Position numbers and translations under genes: made by a program | Notes under the pieces: generated by a model | Database searches by the model: none | What the model saw: only the letters and a program-made list of their open reading frames with translations | Told to the model about the DNA's origin: nothing | NCBI RefSeq assembly: GCF_037975245.1 | Contig: NC_092572.1 | Location: 20,526,489 to 20,590,488, forward strand | Length of the DNA stretch: 64,000 nucleotides | Direction: 5' to 3' | Source: Apostichopus japonicus | Taxonomy: Eukaryota > Echinodermata > Holothuroidea > Aspidochirotida > Stichopodidae | Shown here: one piece after another, positions 45,000 through 58,700 of the stretch | Layout of the letters: each line of letters starts with the position of its first letter | Numbering within the stretch: position 1 is the stretch's first letter

Positions 45000-47780
45000 C
45001 CGAATAGTTGCGTCGATATAATGTTTCTGAAGTTTAACTTCTTAATTCTGACTGGTTATTTCTATGACGTCTTCATTGCCCACAGCTGATTTGTTAAATA
45101 CAAAAACTGCATTCAAATAACATCTTTTTGCAATTGTTGAAATAATTTCTCAGCTGTTGAAAAGACTTTCAAGTGATCAGTTGAATCACGCGTCGTACGT
45201 ATACATATGAAAATTTACTAGCTTATGTATGAGAGGTGTGCGATAGCACAGGGTGAACTGCAGGTTGCATCCATGTAGTCAATGAAATGTGCTCTTCAAC
45301 AATTCATGCTAAGGACAATGGGAATTATGAAACTGATATCAATCGTAATCATATCTTAAAATATGCACTCAACAGTCAAAATGAATGAGTATTGCAACAT
45401 CAATGGACGTTATTACATAAGTTAACGAGGGTGCTTGTTTATACTAGAAGTAGTCTACACGTATACTTATCTGCATTGCAAGTTAATTATTAGCCCTTAA
45501 TATCTTTGCTCCTGTAAATGCTTTCTTTTATCTCCAATGATAAATCAAACTTCTGTTTCGCTTTTCATTTTACAAGTAAATTGCACTGCCGCCGCAACTC
45601 TGATATGGAATAGTTCTACTCTGAACTCAAAGTGAAAACTACTTTGATGAAAGCGATTTGAAAATTAAGCTACTCCACAGTACGATTTAGACCAATAAAA
45701 CAAAAAAAACACCTAATTGTTTAGGCGCATTTCAAGTACCATACCACGATAACAGTAATGTATATTCGTTTGAAAGGTTAACGGTCAGGGGAAATAAGAC
45801 CTAACATGACATGATGTAATGCTTGTTTGAGATATTATCCATTACTATCATGTGCGAAGCATAAATCAAAGTACAGATGGTGTAATAAATAAGAATGATT
45901 GAAGGTTATATAAACCATTATAGAATGATTTGGTTAAATATGGATATTACTTTGAGTTAGTAGACGGAAGGGTTGGGTTTCAGAATGCTGACTTGCTCTT
46001 CTGCTCAAATATAAACGTTCATGATATGGAAAATTGCAAGTACAATAGCAGGCTAACATCTCAGCTATCATGTCGCGGGGAAGATATACCAGTCGAATAT
46101 CTCTATCTATGCTTTATTGGGCCTTAAAAGTGACGAATCTAGTGGAACTATTCATTGTGGTATGACAATTATATAGTTAAACGTCAGTATGCTAATATGA
46201 CAATAATAACACCAGTATGCTTTTTAACAAGCAGGCTCTTATTTCTGCAATATAGCTCAAACAAGTTATAATACATATATAAAAATTAAATAAGATGAGA
46301 ATCACTAAGCCTAACAATTGTTGTTGTTTAACTTCATGCTAGTGTAAACTGACAATGTTATCAAAAACTTTTCATTTAAAATGCTAACAATTGATATCAA
46401 CCTATTCTATCACATTCGAGTCTAAATGATAGCATGAACCTATAGGAAATTCCTTTTTACATTACACTCGTTTACTGAGAGTCTCCCAAGATTTCATGAA
46501 AATTAGGTTACTGAAGAGATAAAGCTGGGGAAACTTAAGTCAGAACACATATCTTGACAAGTCCGGTGATCGCAGGGAGTTCGAATTTAATTCTTGTAAC
46601 ATTGACATTTCTGTTGAGATCAAACTAATATCTTGCAATATAAACGTGATAGTCTTTACAAAGGCATGTAATAACAATGAACAGATATATTCTCGTATTT
46701 CTTATAAACCGTATTAACTATAAGATCATATAAAATACGAATGTGAAAAATGTCTGGACGACAACATGATGGGGGTCGAATAGAATGTGATCTCTTAATT
46801 AAAGAGCAAGAACAACAAAATGAAACGGAATAGTTAATCTTTCCTTAAAACACGCTAACACATACCAAACTTATACGACGAATTACGATATATAGTAAAG
46901 ATCAGAACTGATATTAACATATAATCCATAGACACTGTTATGTTATCTGAAGTTTAAAATAGTGATTGTTTCATTTGGAGAGATATAATCGCAGAAGTTT
47001 ATCTGTGAAGGTTACCAGTATTGAACCTAATGCTAACATGAACACGATATTCTATAAGTTCGCCGGGAAGTTCTGTCTCTCCGAATTATTCGTATATGCT
47101 AGAGGTGGTCTGTTAAAGTTTGACTATAACTTAATACTTTCAGATATTATGTTGAGCTTGAATAATCAGGAAGAAACTTGAGGGTAGAGGAGCATGTATT
47201 GTATTGCCATGTTGCTCTCAGTTTCTCTTACAAAGCACTTTCTTTCATAAAAGGAGCAATTAGGCGAAACACTTTCATACACGTTTCAACTTTCGCAATC
47301 GTCTCATGTAGCATATAGCTTAAGTTAAACAAACCTAAGTGTAAATTCCACAAGTAGAGGTTAAAACCAAACTAACATGTCATTGCATTACTTAATAAAG
47401 TCAACTCAACCTCATTTTCATGGTTCAAGTCAGTTACACGACTTCCTCATTAAAAGCATTACGAAAAAAAATAACCAGCATAACTCGTATTTATTGTTTA
47501 ATACCAGCTACGCTATACTATAGTTAAGGTGCAGTACCGTATAAATCTCAGTTGTTTCTTCTGCTGACTGCCTCAAATACTGTTAATACCATCTGAATTA
47601 ATGGGATGCCTAGGATAAAATTTTCTAAAAGTGGATTATTATGCTCGAATGGTAATTGTTTTGTGAATTTAGAATTATGCTTTTTAAGAACTCATTTATC
47701 TACAGAGCAGCCATTTATATTCAAAGTGGGTTCTTAGAATCTCTGTTATAACCCTTTTAATCTTTCAAACTTCTAATCCT
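45000..47780. other. No recognisable gene
   Basis: AT-rich sequence upstream of the minus-strand Ig gene. I see no domain, convincing exon or repeat structure. Confidence 0.45.
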
Positions 47781-47789
47781 CTATCTTAT

Positions 47790-47925
47790 TTCTTATTTGT
47801 TCATTCTTTCATTCTTTCATGATTGAACGTTTTTACGTCTTTTATGAATCATTATAATGTGTCATATTTATAAATTTTGTAATTTATACTGGAATAAAGA
47901 AATTGAATTGAATTGTCCAATTCAA
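47790..47925 (+). repeat. Possible retroelement 3' tail
   Basis: An AT-rich segment ends ggaataaagaaattgaattg followed by another gaattg unit, the kind of short 3'-terminal repeat left by non-LTR retroelements. No coding part was recognised upstream. Confidence 0.35.
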
Positions 47926-48980
47926 TTTTTTTTAAGTACATTTCTTACCAAATTTCCAGTCCGTCTAATACTTTCATTGCTTTCCCCGGAACACTAAAGA
48001 ATGATATCATTAACGTCGGTGGAAAAATAAAAAAGTAGCAACTAGGAAGAAACTTGGAGGGACTGTGGGTCATTTGACTTTCATTTGAGGGACAGAACAC
48101 TACTAATTAAAATCAAAACAATGGAGAGGTTGTGCATTATATATCTCAATTTACTTCGCGATTAGAAACGAGCACTTTAAAATTTATCAAACTTGTACTT
48201 TTCATTTTGGAGAAATAACACTTTTAATACGACAGAAAAGAAACTGGATACTTTTCATTAACAAAAGGAGGCACCTTTTTATTTAAATGAGCCGTTTTTA
48301 AGGTTTTTAACACACTGCTTATCCACTAGAGAGCCTGTGTAAGAGAATGTGTAAAATTTAGTGGGCCTGGCGTTTCACAGGAGGCATATCCCGTGTGCTC
48401 CCATGGACCACCACCGCTGATTGTCACAATCGGAAAGCAGGCCTATATTAATTTTAACATCAATGTAAATTTTAATTTCAAACATATTGGATGTACATTT
48501 TGCACTGGCTATGTACTTTGAGGACCTATTAATATCTCTGTATACAGTGATTATAGAGTTTAGAGAGCGTCGAGCTTACTGTACGTGTGATGGCAATACT
48601 CCGTTAACTGAATGAAGGAATATGGTAAACAGAAAATAACGCTATAGGGGTTTGTAACTTGACGAAGTATGGAAATGTCAACTCAGCAGCTGCAAACTTT
48701 GAATAAGAAACATACAGTCTATTTTTTAATTCAACAAAAAACTACAGAACTGATCACTCATTAACCATTGCTCATTAACCTGTATGTATTCTGTGCTTGT
48801 ATTTTTCCCTTATGTTACTGTTACTTTTCATTCAGCCTCTGAAGAATATCCTGCTAGAGTCGAAACGCCAGGCCTACTTAATTTTACATATTCTCTTACA
48901 CATGCTCTTTTGTGGATAAGCAGTGTGTTAACAGTTTTGTTGTATTATGAGAACAAGTTAACAGTTCTGCAGTGTGCTAC

Positions 48981-49088
48981 AGTGCCCCCTGTAACACATA
49001 TTACCGTGTTACGAACACAAATTAGTAATAACTGATGCACGATTGAAGAGCATGAACAGTAGTTGTTGTACCAGCTATAAGTATCGGC
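48981..49088 (-). mobile_element. Degenerate arm of the 24-kb inverted-repeat transposon
   Basis: The stretch from tgtaacacat to agtatcggctg matches the right arm of the element at 23987-24703 with substitutions. The other arm is not recognisable, so this is a decayed or truncated copy. Confidence 0.55.
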
Positions 49089-49679
49089 TGACCGCAGATA
49101 ACCTACAAAAGCAAGCAGCACTTAACCAGTGACCAAAGATTTTATTCATCCCGGTAACAGTTTAAGAGAAATGACAATGAAAATAACCACGACTAGTGCC
49201 AGACCTGTTAGAACTGGTTCAGTTTAGTTGGAACAAACAATGTTCCCAGTGTAGGAAGGCATTTGAAGTGAGGATCACGTTACTGTTGAAGTTTAAACGT
49301 ACAATACTTTATTGCTTCATTGGTTTACACAATATAAATATTTCACTCTCCGAAGTCAAAGAGCCTATATGGAAATTGCGTCGTGAGTTAGAGCAAACGC
49401 TTTAAGGTCAAAGAATACAAACTGTGAGCACATAGAGAATCATTTCATTATGTCTTAGGTAGGGATTGTAGATGACTGTTCATTGCTCTTATGGTGTTTA
49501 TCTTAAAGGGTGTTACGCGATAACGTATTCTGTACTGCATGGGACACTAAGATTTAAAACAGGTTTCAGCTACAAGCGACAGACATGGAGGTATCTTTTT
49601 CAATCCTCTTTCAATATTCCCAAAGTGTCAGTAAAGCACATAGCTAATAAAAAAAGGTGATACAATTATGTTAAATCTT

Positions 49680-49860
49680 GACAGAATAAATGGGTAAATG
49701 CAATAACAAGCAACCCCTCGTGTGAAGTAGGAATATTGGTACGACCTTACTTCGCAAGTAAAGTTCACGATTTTTGAAACCGTAAGTTTCTGTCTGGTAA
49801 CTGTTGTGACCGGGAGATCAGTCGAATGACCTTTGATGGCAACTTTATGACAGGTGCAGT
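49680..49860. repeat. Dispersed repeat, copy 1
   Basis: The order of the words gtgtgaagtag, gcaagtaaag, and tctgtctggtaac matches 62785-62960 with moderate divergence. Family unknown. Confidence 0.45.
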
Positions 49861-50188
49861 TGACACAGTGACAGACACAAAAGGTATAATTTTGTAAAAA
49901 GCAGTGCTGCTGGTGGAGGGTGTAGAGAAAAGTATGTCAATATGTCGTTCCCTCCCTCAATCAACCCTGAACATGCACAATGAGAATGGGTAGATGTTGT
50001 ATTGTTCAAATGAAATTTCAGTTTGTTCAATTACCGAAACAGTTAAATGGCTCCCCAGTTATTATAGGCCAAGAGAAATCCTGTCTGTGTCTCTACTGGA
50101 CTGAAGCTGATTCCAATTATGTAGGATCAGACAAAGTTTAAATTTAAATAAACAAACAGTATATATATGTACTTCATTTATAACCTGT

Positions 50189-50410
50189 GGAGTGTTAGCT
50201 CAGCGGTTAACGCCGGTGCCTTCCAATCATAAGGTCCTCGGTTCGAGTCACTCCAAGATTAATGTATGTCGTCCAGTTACAGAGTTGTTGATAATTGAAA
50301 ATTCATAATAATGTACGTTAAATATGAATGTAAGAGATTGAATTCGGTCAGATTGCGGCTTTGATAAGCCAATGAGGCTTCTTCGCGAGTTCCTAAAATT
50401 AAATACATAA
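50189..50410 (+). mobile_element. tRNA-derived SINE, copy 1
   Basis: It starts with a tRNA-like head: ggagtgttagctcagcggtt holds the A box, and ggttcgagtca at 50240 is the B box. The body contains gataagccaatgaggcttct and the tail reaches ttcgcgagttcct. The same family recurs inverted at 51766 and 57986. Multiple copies sharing a non-tRNA body show that this is a SINE and not a tRNA gene. Confidence 0.8.
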
Positions 50411-51765
50411 CGCCCCTCGATTGAGTAGAGGGAGTGGAAGTGTATTGTCAAATAATTGGAATAGGGGAAATGTTGCTATAAAGAGAAAGTTTCTCCTTTC
50501 TCGTATAAGTTCAGTTTGAGTTCGCATGATAATATGTTTATCCTAACATGTTTTGTGTTGTACATTCCCTTATCTAAAGATTGAACCTATATGTTAAAGA
50601 AGAAAAAAAACCATACAGCGTTTGCTGTTATTTATTCACAGAGAAATAAATAACACCATACCGAGTGAAAGTTGCCAACCCAGTAAATTATTTTGCCAAA
50701 CCGGTAATTATTTTACCCAGACAGTGAACCATTGGTCGACAAATATTCATATTCATATCAGAGTTTAGGGATATGCCAAAAAGGAATTACCAAAAGATTG
50801 AGTGAATATAGTATACTATAATACATCATATTATAATATGTAAAGTTAAGTCGACTAACGAAGGCTATGATATGAAAACCTGGATTAAATAAAAAAAATA
50901 TTTAATTTGAATACGCCCTAGATTCTTTTATTTTCCATAGAATAAGAAATAACATAAGCAGGGCTTTGTTGAATTATCTAAGTGGAATTGCTAATATCAA
51001 ATCTGTATAGTAAATCAAAGAATCCAATAAACTAGAAAATAGCCGTTGGTGAGCAAAACCATTAAGCGGTTTCTCCACCAAATTATTCTTATTGACTTCG
51101 GTGCTCCATTTGTGAGAAAAAAATCGGCGCTAATGCCATCTCTTATACACACATTTCAAATGCACACTTCTTTATGTTTATCTTATCGTTACAATTCCAT
51201 CATATGTTAGCTTATTCACCATGTAAAACACTGTACATGTGTGTATTCTAGTTACATGTTACAGGTATATAATGCTTTCGTCGTAATCAGGGACGCAACC
51301 ACGTATGCTTTTTGGCACGTCTTAAGCCCCCAGTGTAGAATCGTGAAGGGGGGGGGATCAACCACCCAACCTCACAGGACAAAAACATGATGGTTGTGTG
51401 CCAGCTCGTAATGAATGGATTGAGAATAGAATAAATCGGTATGAAATCAACTTTGCAATTTTATCTCCTTTATTTGGAGTACTGTAAGATGTATTAGAAA
51501 GGCTTTGTAGATTAAAACATGATTATCAACCCCAGGCCAAGATATTCCTCAGTTTACCTGGAGAAATTTGCATAATCACATTAAAACTATGAAGTTTAAT
51601 GAATGAAATATAACATGTTCATAAAAACACTGAGAAATACTGTTGATGGTAACTTAGCAGTCAATTTGTCTCCCTATCAAACGATATTCCCATGAAATAA
51701 CAAAATTAATCCAACATCCTACTAGCCACAAAAGACAAACCGCTAAGATCAATTAAGCAGGTTTG

Positions 51766-51834
51766 TATGAATGTATGTATTTTAGGGACCTTATGATTTG
51801 AAGGCACCGGCGTTAACCACTGAGCTAACACTCC
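51766..51834 (-). mobile_element. tRNA-derived SINE, internally deleted copy
   Basis: On the minus strand the tRNA-like head (gttagctcagtggttaacgc) is joined directly to the tail motif ctaaaatacatacattc. The B-box end and the body are missing. Confidence 0.65.
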
Positions 51835-52251
51835 ACTAGCACTCCACTAACACTCACACTGTGTTATAATAACACACTTCTTACACACCGGAGAATTCAG
51901 AGAGTCTAGAGTATTTTCACTTTTCTGATAATTCTTTACAAACATCTAGAAATATAAATTGGTTGCAAAGTCATCTATATCTCGATGAGATATGACAACA
52001 CTTGTATACGAGGACATTCACCAAGGCAAATGGGAATGTCTTTTTTTCTACAACCAGATGATATTTTTTCCACCGTTTTGTTTGGTCTTTTTGCAAAATA
52101 TTGTTGTTACTTTATAGTTCGATATAAATTAAAAACATATAGCTTAGGCTGAATATAGTCTAATTGAATGATTCGATATGTTTCCTCGTTCATTCTCTTT
52201 CAACGTTAAATCCTAGTTCGATAACAATTAAAAGTGTTAGGGCCAGATAGC

Positions 52252-53508
52252 TTAACCAATCTCAATGGATTCATTTGAAGTTTTGTCTCGTTCTTTCTCT
52301 CGCAGTTGTTGATCTGGAATGTTAGTTTTGGTACATTTATTCTTAAATAGACTAATCCCAACATTAGCAAATATCAGTAGCAACGCTCCAATGTACGATG
52401 TCCATAAAGGTGAGACACCGAGAAACAAAAATTGCCACAGAAATGCAAAGACTACTTGGAAAGTGAGAACGATATTAACCACCGTCGCTGTCACCAGATT
52501 CAAAGACAAAATGAGACACAAATGACCTAAAAAGAAGCAAAGCCCAGCAGCCGAAGCATACATCCATCCGTAAATGCCTGGTAACGTCCATTGGTTTGCA
52601 GCTGAACAAATCACTGTGTTAATGACTATCATGCACAAGGCACACGTAAAAATCGACAAGAAGTTGTTTATTCCCAGTTGATTTTGCTTTCTAAAGCATA
52701 TAGTTACCATGGCAAAGGCTACTGCAGTCCCAAGCGCTAAAACAATCCCAATATAATATTTTGCTGAATTGGTTTCATTATCCTGCTGGGGCTGACCGAA
52801 CAGTACTTGTGGTCTAGCGATGAAAACGACTCCTACAAAGGCTATGAAAGAGAATATAGGGTCAAAGAGTCGAGGAGGTTCTTTCAATATAATCCAACTA
52901 AGAGCAACAACAAAGATTAAAGATGTGTGTGTAATCGCCATGGCATCGGCCATGTCCAAGTACGTAAATGATTGAGTAAAAGTTGTTAAAGCCAAAGACA
53001 AACTGATTCCACCGAGAAGAAGCCAAAGATAATGTGGTATCCGTTTTGGACGAGACGCTTTTGTAATTATAATTCCCAATGATGTGCCGATCAGCACCAC
53101 AGGCATAGCGAGGACAATGGTTTGAAAGGCACTCAACGTCTTGGAAGCAAGGTCTAAGAATAGACTCGTTATAGAGAGAAACAAAGCTGATAAAAATGCA
53201 AATAATTGCCCACGTCGTTCAAATACAATGGCAACAATAGTTGACAGCCATCTTGAATGAATAACTTGATCACTGGCTGAGATACTGCAATTATGTTTTG
53301 AGGTCGTTCTTTCGGTGTCTGTGTGACTTACATCAACAACTGTACCTGGGGGCGATTGCAACTTGAAGTCATCATGTATTGATCCATGGTGGGTGGATAC
53401 TGCGGTGTCATTTTCTTGTGTAATATTTTCTTGAAGGTTTAGAGTAGGATTGTCAAACCCTCCCGACATCTCGTTATTCTCTGCCGATGAAAATGATCGT
53501 AACTGCAT
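52252..53508 (-). CDS. SLC35G1-like EamA-family transporter
   Basis: Uninterrupted 418-codon frame. Residues 1-88 form a polar, serine/threonine-rich cytoplasmic N-terminus. From about 100 to 390 there are roughly ten hydrophobic helices arranged as two EamA repeats (about 100-232 and 251-388), followed by a charged tail. Family features include the end of the first half, FVGVVFIARPQVLFG, and the helix SYIGALLLIFANVGISLF. SLC35G proteins belong to the drug/metabolite transporter superfamily and sit in plasma or internal membranes; the substrate of this one is unknown. It has no introns in the coding region. The plus-strand sequence before the start (minus strand catcgtag) could be an acceptor for a 5' UTR exon. 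The family assignment is sure; the G1 subtype is likely. Confidence 0.85.
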   Translation of the reverse strand: MQLRSFSSAENNEMSGGFDNPTLNLQENITQENDTAVSTHHGSIHDDFKLQSPPGTVVDVSHTDTERTTSKHNCSISASDQVIHSRWLSTIVAIVFERRGQLFAFLSALFLSITSLFLDLASKTLSAFQTIVLAMPVVLIGTSLGIIITKASRPKRIPHYLWLLLGGISLSLALTTFTQSFTYLDMADAMAITHTSLIFVVALSWIILKEPPRLFDPIFSFIAFVGVVFIARPQVLFGQPQQDNETNSAKYYIGIVLALGTAVAFAMVTICFRKQNQLGINNFLSIFTCALCMIVINTVICSAANQWTLPGIYGWMYASAAGLCFFLGHLCLILSLNLVTATVVNIVLTFQVVFAFLWQFLFLGVSPLWTSYIGALLLIFANVGISLFKNKCTKTNIPDQQLREKERDKTSNESIEIG

Positions 53509-53799
53509 CTACGATGAATTGATTCAATTAAACCGTGAGTAATCTTTTTGAAACGTGGAACTTATAAAAAGGAAATTAAAATTATTCTTAGATCTTGCAA
53601 ATATGTATACCTCTTTTGCGAAAAATTATGCAAGTTTCTTTTTTTTAAATCCTCTGTTAACCTTCAAATTTATATCAGATGGAATTCTCTTCGATTTTAT
53701 ATTTGATATTTCATCTGACAATCTTACAATCTTATACATCTCAATGAATCAATCGTATGCTTACACCGTTAAATGATAGTGCAGTACACATAGTCAACA

Positions 53800-56700
53800 A
53801 TTGTTGTCATATAAACTGTTTGCCCTTAAAAACATATTTTATAACAATTTTATCGCAATTGGTCCAATTTTTTTGTCTTTTGTTTTTTGTCTTTGATAAA
53901 CTGTAACAGTGGACAGACTACAAAAAGACATATCTCCACCGTCCCGAATGAAAAGTTACATTTAGTAAAAACCAATGGAAGGACAACATTAAGATCAGGG
54001 TACATTGTCAGGTTTGGACTCTAATATATAGTGATTGTTTTTCACCAGAACAGAATTGTTGACAATCAGGCGAACGTCATAGTTTTCACGTCGAGTGTAT
54101 TGTATTACACTTTTTGGATTTACCAAAAGATATTTCGTATCGTCTTGCGATACACATTCACACTCAAACATCCGTATACCAATGAGCACACGGTAGACAT
54201 ATGGTCGACTTATCAACAGCAACATAAACGTATTGGTTGATATACTGATACAACCTGGCAACGGTACTTGAGGTCTATGGAGTATCTCTTCTCAGTACTG
54301 AAGATGGGTGATGGTGGCACAACGATTTTACGAAATACAACCAGCTGTTTGGACCTTTCTTACTTCTCTATAACAAACTTCCCGATGAAGTACGACTCGA
54401 TTCAGACTTCCTCCATTGCACGGTTTTCAATCGTTACCTCCTCTATCCCAGGAACCCTCCCACCTCCCCCTCCCCCAGACAAGAATGATACTTGAGTTAC
54501 AGGAACCTATAGGCTCTAATGTTTTGGAGTAAAAGTAGCAATGTTAATATGTTTAGTTAAATTAAAGTTAACATGATCTTAATTTAAAAAAAGTAATGGC
54601 AATAGGACGAGCAATGTAACTGTGCTCACAAGTGATTATAAGAAATGGCAAATAAGAAAAGCATGCAAACCGGTATTGAATGTGATGGAGTAAGGTGGTA
54701 TCAACGGAAATATAACATAAATTTTATGACAATTTAGGCGAAATTTATTCACAATTCATGTACTTAAGAAACATAAAGCGATTACACTCCATCAGAACAT
54801 GGACCGTTTAAGGGATATAGGAAATTTACTTTAATTAACTTGGTCATAGCTTGTTAAAATATTCAGCCTTCTGAATTTTCTCAAATACTGTCAATTTACC
54901 TACACTAAAAACTAAGCGCCGTGCATGTTTTTGTTTTTTTAATTCTGACAGTTTTTTGTAAAAAGAATGTTACAATAAGAAGAGTCTCGACAGGTCGTAA
55001 GAGTTCGGTACGCTGTAGGGAGCCAATTCCAGCGGCTAAGAACTCATTGGCCCTATATCATTGTCAAAAACTCGACGACGGTTTGGGGTTCCAATGAGAA
55101 GTTTGCACATAATTTAACGTTACGTACAAATGTAGATTACCTTATACTTACTGTGTTATATATTTTGACTCGTATTACCAAGCGGCGTTGTTACAGAAGT
55201 CAGATATTTTTACAACTTCTTAGCGAAACTTCAAAATAGTCGACTCGATCTTTCTTCCAACGCTGTTTCAATAAATTGCCTAAACAGAGTCCATAGTTTA
55301 CATGCGTAACAAACACTACGGAACTCTCCAAGTGCCAGATGAGATGTCATAATAGCTACATATTTGGTGTCATCATGATATTTTAACAAATTATTAAGAT
55401 ATCACTGGATTTCAAATGTAGGCCTCTTTAATCAACTATCTTTTATTGGAATAAAACATTTCAATAAGTCGATATAAAGATATGTAATTAATTCGAAATC
55501 CGGTTATTTCTAATGCGAATTAATTGATGTCTCTAACAGATGTTACATGTCCTTAAATGTGCTTTGGATGTATGTATCATAGCAATGTATCAAAGCAATT
55601 AAATATATATGTAATTTGAACTTATTAGAGATATCTGTTATATCAATTAAGATATATCTATAATTTCAGTAAGTGTTGTTTAAAGGGGAATACTTTTGTT
55701 AGGCTAGTGGGTTAGTAATTAATCATGCTATTATTTTCGGCAGTCTTGCTGACATTCGAACCAATGAGACATGCATGATATGATGTTATAAATGCATTAC
55801 CTATCATGTATTTGAGTGAAGGGGGACTTTATGCGACAAAAATGTTGAAATGGTGACATTTTAATACGAGCGTAGTGGATAAAATTTTTGCGAAATGTTC
55901 AATTCAAGAAATGTTGTAAGAGATCAATTTATCATGTTGCTAAAACAAGTTGATAGTAATGTATTACTTTGTTGTAAAATGTTAAATTGGTGAAATATAT
56001 TAAATGATCAATTGATCATTTTGCTTCAATCAAAGGAAAGATGGTGAGAAGTGCTCGCAACATCCGCTCGAAAACCTCGGATGGCACCATAACTGCTCTG
56101 TAAGTAAAGGTCCAAAGACCATAACGTCTTTATGAGAATATTATCACGCAGTCCTGGTAATATTCAATTGAAATTATGAAAGTCTCTTCAGAACGGTCTT
56201 CTTCTGACTTGGGCAATATAAATTCAGTTAATATACCATATAACATAATAGAACGGAAACCAGTTTGAACTGGATTAGCCAGGTTGAAGCAATATTACTA
56301 AGCCAACCAAGGAATACATTATATTCACAGAAGTTATACATCGAAGCCATACCGCAACTGCTGACAACAATACGCTTGCAGCTATTTGAAGGTCGCTCGG
56401 CCAATCTTGATTCACCCAAAATATAACTCGCGCTGAGGGTGCCTACGGTATAATAACGACATTTCGACGGAATCCTGATCTTATTGTAAAATATCTTTCA
56501 TTTCCACATATAGAAACACTAGATACAATAGTTTTGCTCGAATTTTGTGGGAAAGGATACACTAGTTGAAATGAATTACCACTCACGGGTATTTAACCGC
56601 TGCTTACATATAGTTTTCTTACTTTTTGAGAAGAAAATCCTAGCATGTTTGCAAATGTTGAACAATCTTACGTTAGTCCCTTACTGACTAGATGCATAAG

Positions 56701-57970
56701 GCACAAATCCCAACCATCTATATCTTCATCTATATCCCAAACAATCTTGTTCACCATGTTAATTTTAATTAGACCGAAATGTTGAGGGAGATGGCTTCAC
56801 ATAAATGTATTAACCCCTTGGAAGCAGGTGCTCCAAGGTTATGGGGCAACAACAATTTAAAGAGGGGCACCAATAATTAAATGAGGGGCAAAATATTCAT
56901 GTGCTGTTACCTCAGTATGGAGTTTTCGTTCACATGATGGTGGGACAAAGTAAGGGGGTGGGGTGGGTGAACACTAGTCTGAAAGTGGAGGGCATCCCCT
57001 GCCCCCTGCCCACAGCCTGGCTACCGGATTGCTGGGGAGAAGTTCATACTCAAATGGACCCATATAACCACTTTAGAAAAACATTCAGTGAATGATAAAG
57101 AATGATACACGCCGCATGTCATGTTGAGGTTCAACTTTTTCTTGAACATTTTTATGGTAATTCAGTTAAGACTACAAAAGCTGTAGCTCAGTGAAAGATC
57201 TTCCAAAAATTGCTGCAGCTATTAACAGCCAGGTACTTCACAATAATGAAACAACCAAGATGCCATTATTGTTGTATATAAGTTGATGCATGATGGAGGT
57301 GCTTGAAAATAGGTCAACACGCAAAAGGATTTCGGATATATTTCTCTGTATACTTTCTGTCTATTTTCAATGGACGTATCAAATTGTCCAAGAGGAAATT
57401 GGTGCAGTATATTACTTGCAAAATAAAAGTCCACTTTGAAGGAGAAAAAGATAACCTCTCTAAAAAATGTCCACTCCCCCCCCCCATGAAATTGTTATAG
57501 GCTTTTCTTTTAAAACAATTCACTTAACAATGATTGACATGCTGTTTCTATTTTCTACAATGTACATGCTTTTATTGAAGAATGTTAAAGTTCAAATGGA
57601 ACGAGGCACTATCACACATGTAGGCATATAAACGTGTATTGCATGCATATTTAGCAGTCTGCCACGATACATTGTTGGTCTACTTTACAAGTAGTCTCTT
57701 TCTTCTGTAATATTATATTGTTTTCATTTTGTAATTTATCTCCATTTTGTAACTCTCAGATGCCTTCGGTGATGTAGAGTGACTCACATGTGCATACTTT
57801 AAGTTGTCATGAAATACAATTTATCACTTAATAAGCCCAAAAAAGGATGCAAACATTTACCAAAAACATTTAATCTTATCACCATTTTCTTGGAAGGTAA
57901 GCCTACAACAAGGCATCTGTCTTGTGGCATCTTAAGCTTCTTACTTACTAGCAGTTAGGCCTATGATATT
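53800..57970. other. No recognisable gene
   Basis: AT-rich sequence with short open frames only; no domain, tandem repeat or clear element end recognised. Confidence 0.45.
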
Positions 57971-57985
57971 GGCTTATATTGGCTT

Positions 57986-58221
57986 ATATGAATGTATTTT
58001 AGATCCTCCTGCAGCAGGAACTCGCGAAGAAGCCTCATTGGCTTATCAAAGCCGCAAGCTGACCGAAGTCAGTCTCTTTAATTCATATTTAACGTCCATG
58101 ATTATGAATTGTCAATTGTCAACAACTCTGTAATTGGACGACATACATTAATCTGGGAGTGACTCGAACCGGGGACCTTATGATTGAAAGGCACCGGCAT
58201 TAACCACTGAGCTAACACTCC
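57986..58221 (-). mobile_element. tRNA-derived SINE, copy inserted in a LINE
   Basis: Near full-length: minus-strand head ggagtgttagctcagtggtt, B box ggttcgagtcactcc, body with gataagccaatgaggcttct, tail ctgcaggaggatctaaaata. Its head cuts the reverse transcriptase frame at 58221. Confidence 0.8.
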
Positions 58222-58700
58222 TGTGTTGATGATATTCCATCGATAATCACACTTAGGGTCCTATGTGACAAGAAACTATTGATCCAATAGGAGAGATCTC
58301 TCCGAATTCCATAATGGCCGATCTTGGCCAGCAATTTACGATGAGAAACTACATCAAATGCCTTAGAAAAATCAAGAATATTTATATCAACCTGGGTATT
58401 CTTATCATAATAGTGATCTAAATCTGATATAGTCTTGAGAAGCTGAGTAGTACACGAACGACTTCTTCTAAAACCATGTTGTAGGTCTGTTAAAATGGCA
58501 TGATTGTCTAAATGATCCAGTATACAGTATAGATCCATATACAGATCCATATACAGTATAGGTAACTTATAGACGGTATTAACTGCTTGCAGTAGGGATG
58601 GTACCATTAGAGGTAGTATCCAAGTGAATCTTGCAAATATTAACTGTTTTGCTTTAGATCCCAGAGGTTTAAAACGAACGGCTGGCGTCCATATCTGGCA
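58222..58700 (-). pseudogene. CR1/Jockey-like LINE reverse transcriptase fragment
   Basis: The minus-strand frame shows the RT fingers and palm: LQHGFRRSRSCTTQLL, then VDINILDFSKAFDVVSHRKL, YGIRRDLSYWINSFLSHR and IIDGISS. It stops where the SINE begins (the stop TAG comes from the SINE). The YADD half is absent. The first 40 or so codons look unrelated or decayed, and a short internal repeat YMDLYMDLY is present. Non-functional. Confidence 0.75.

Noticed and set aside
50189-50260. tRNA gene-like sequence with A and B boxes
   Set aside because: The same head is joined to a shared non-tRNA body in other copies (57986-58221), so it is a SINE.
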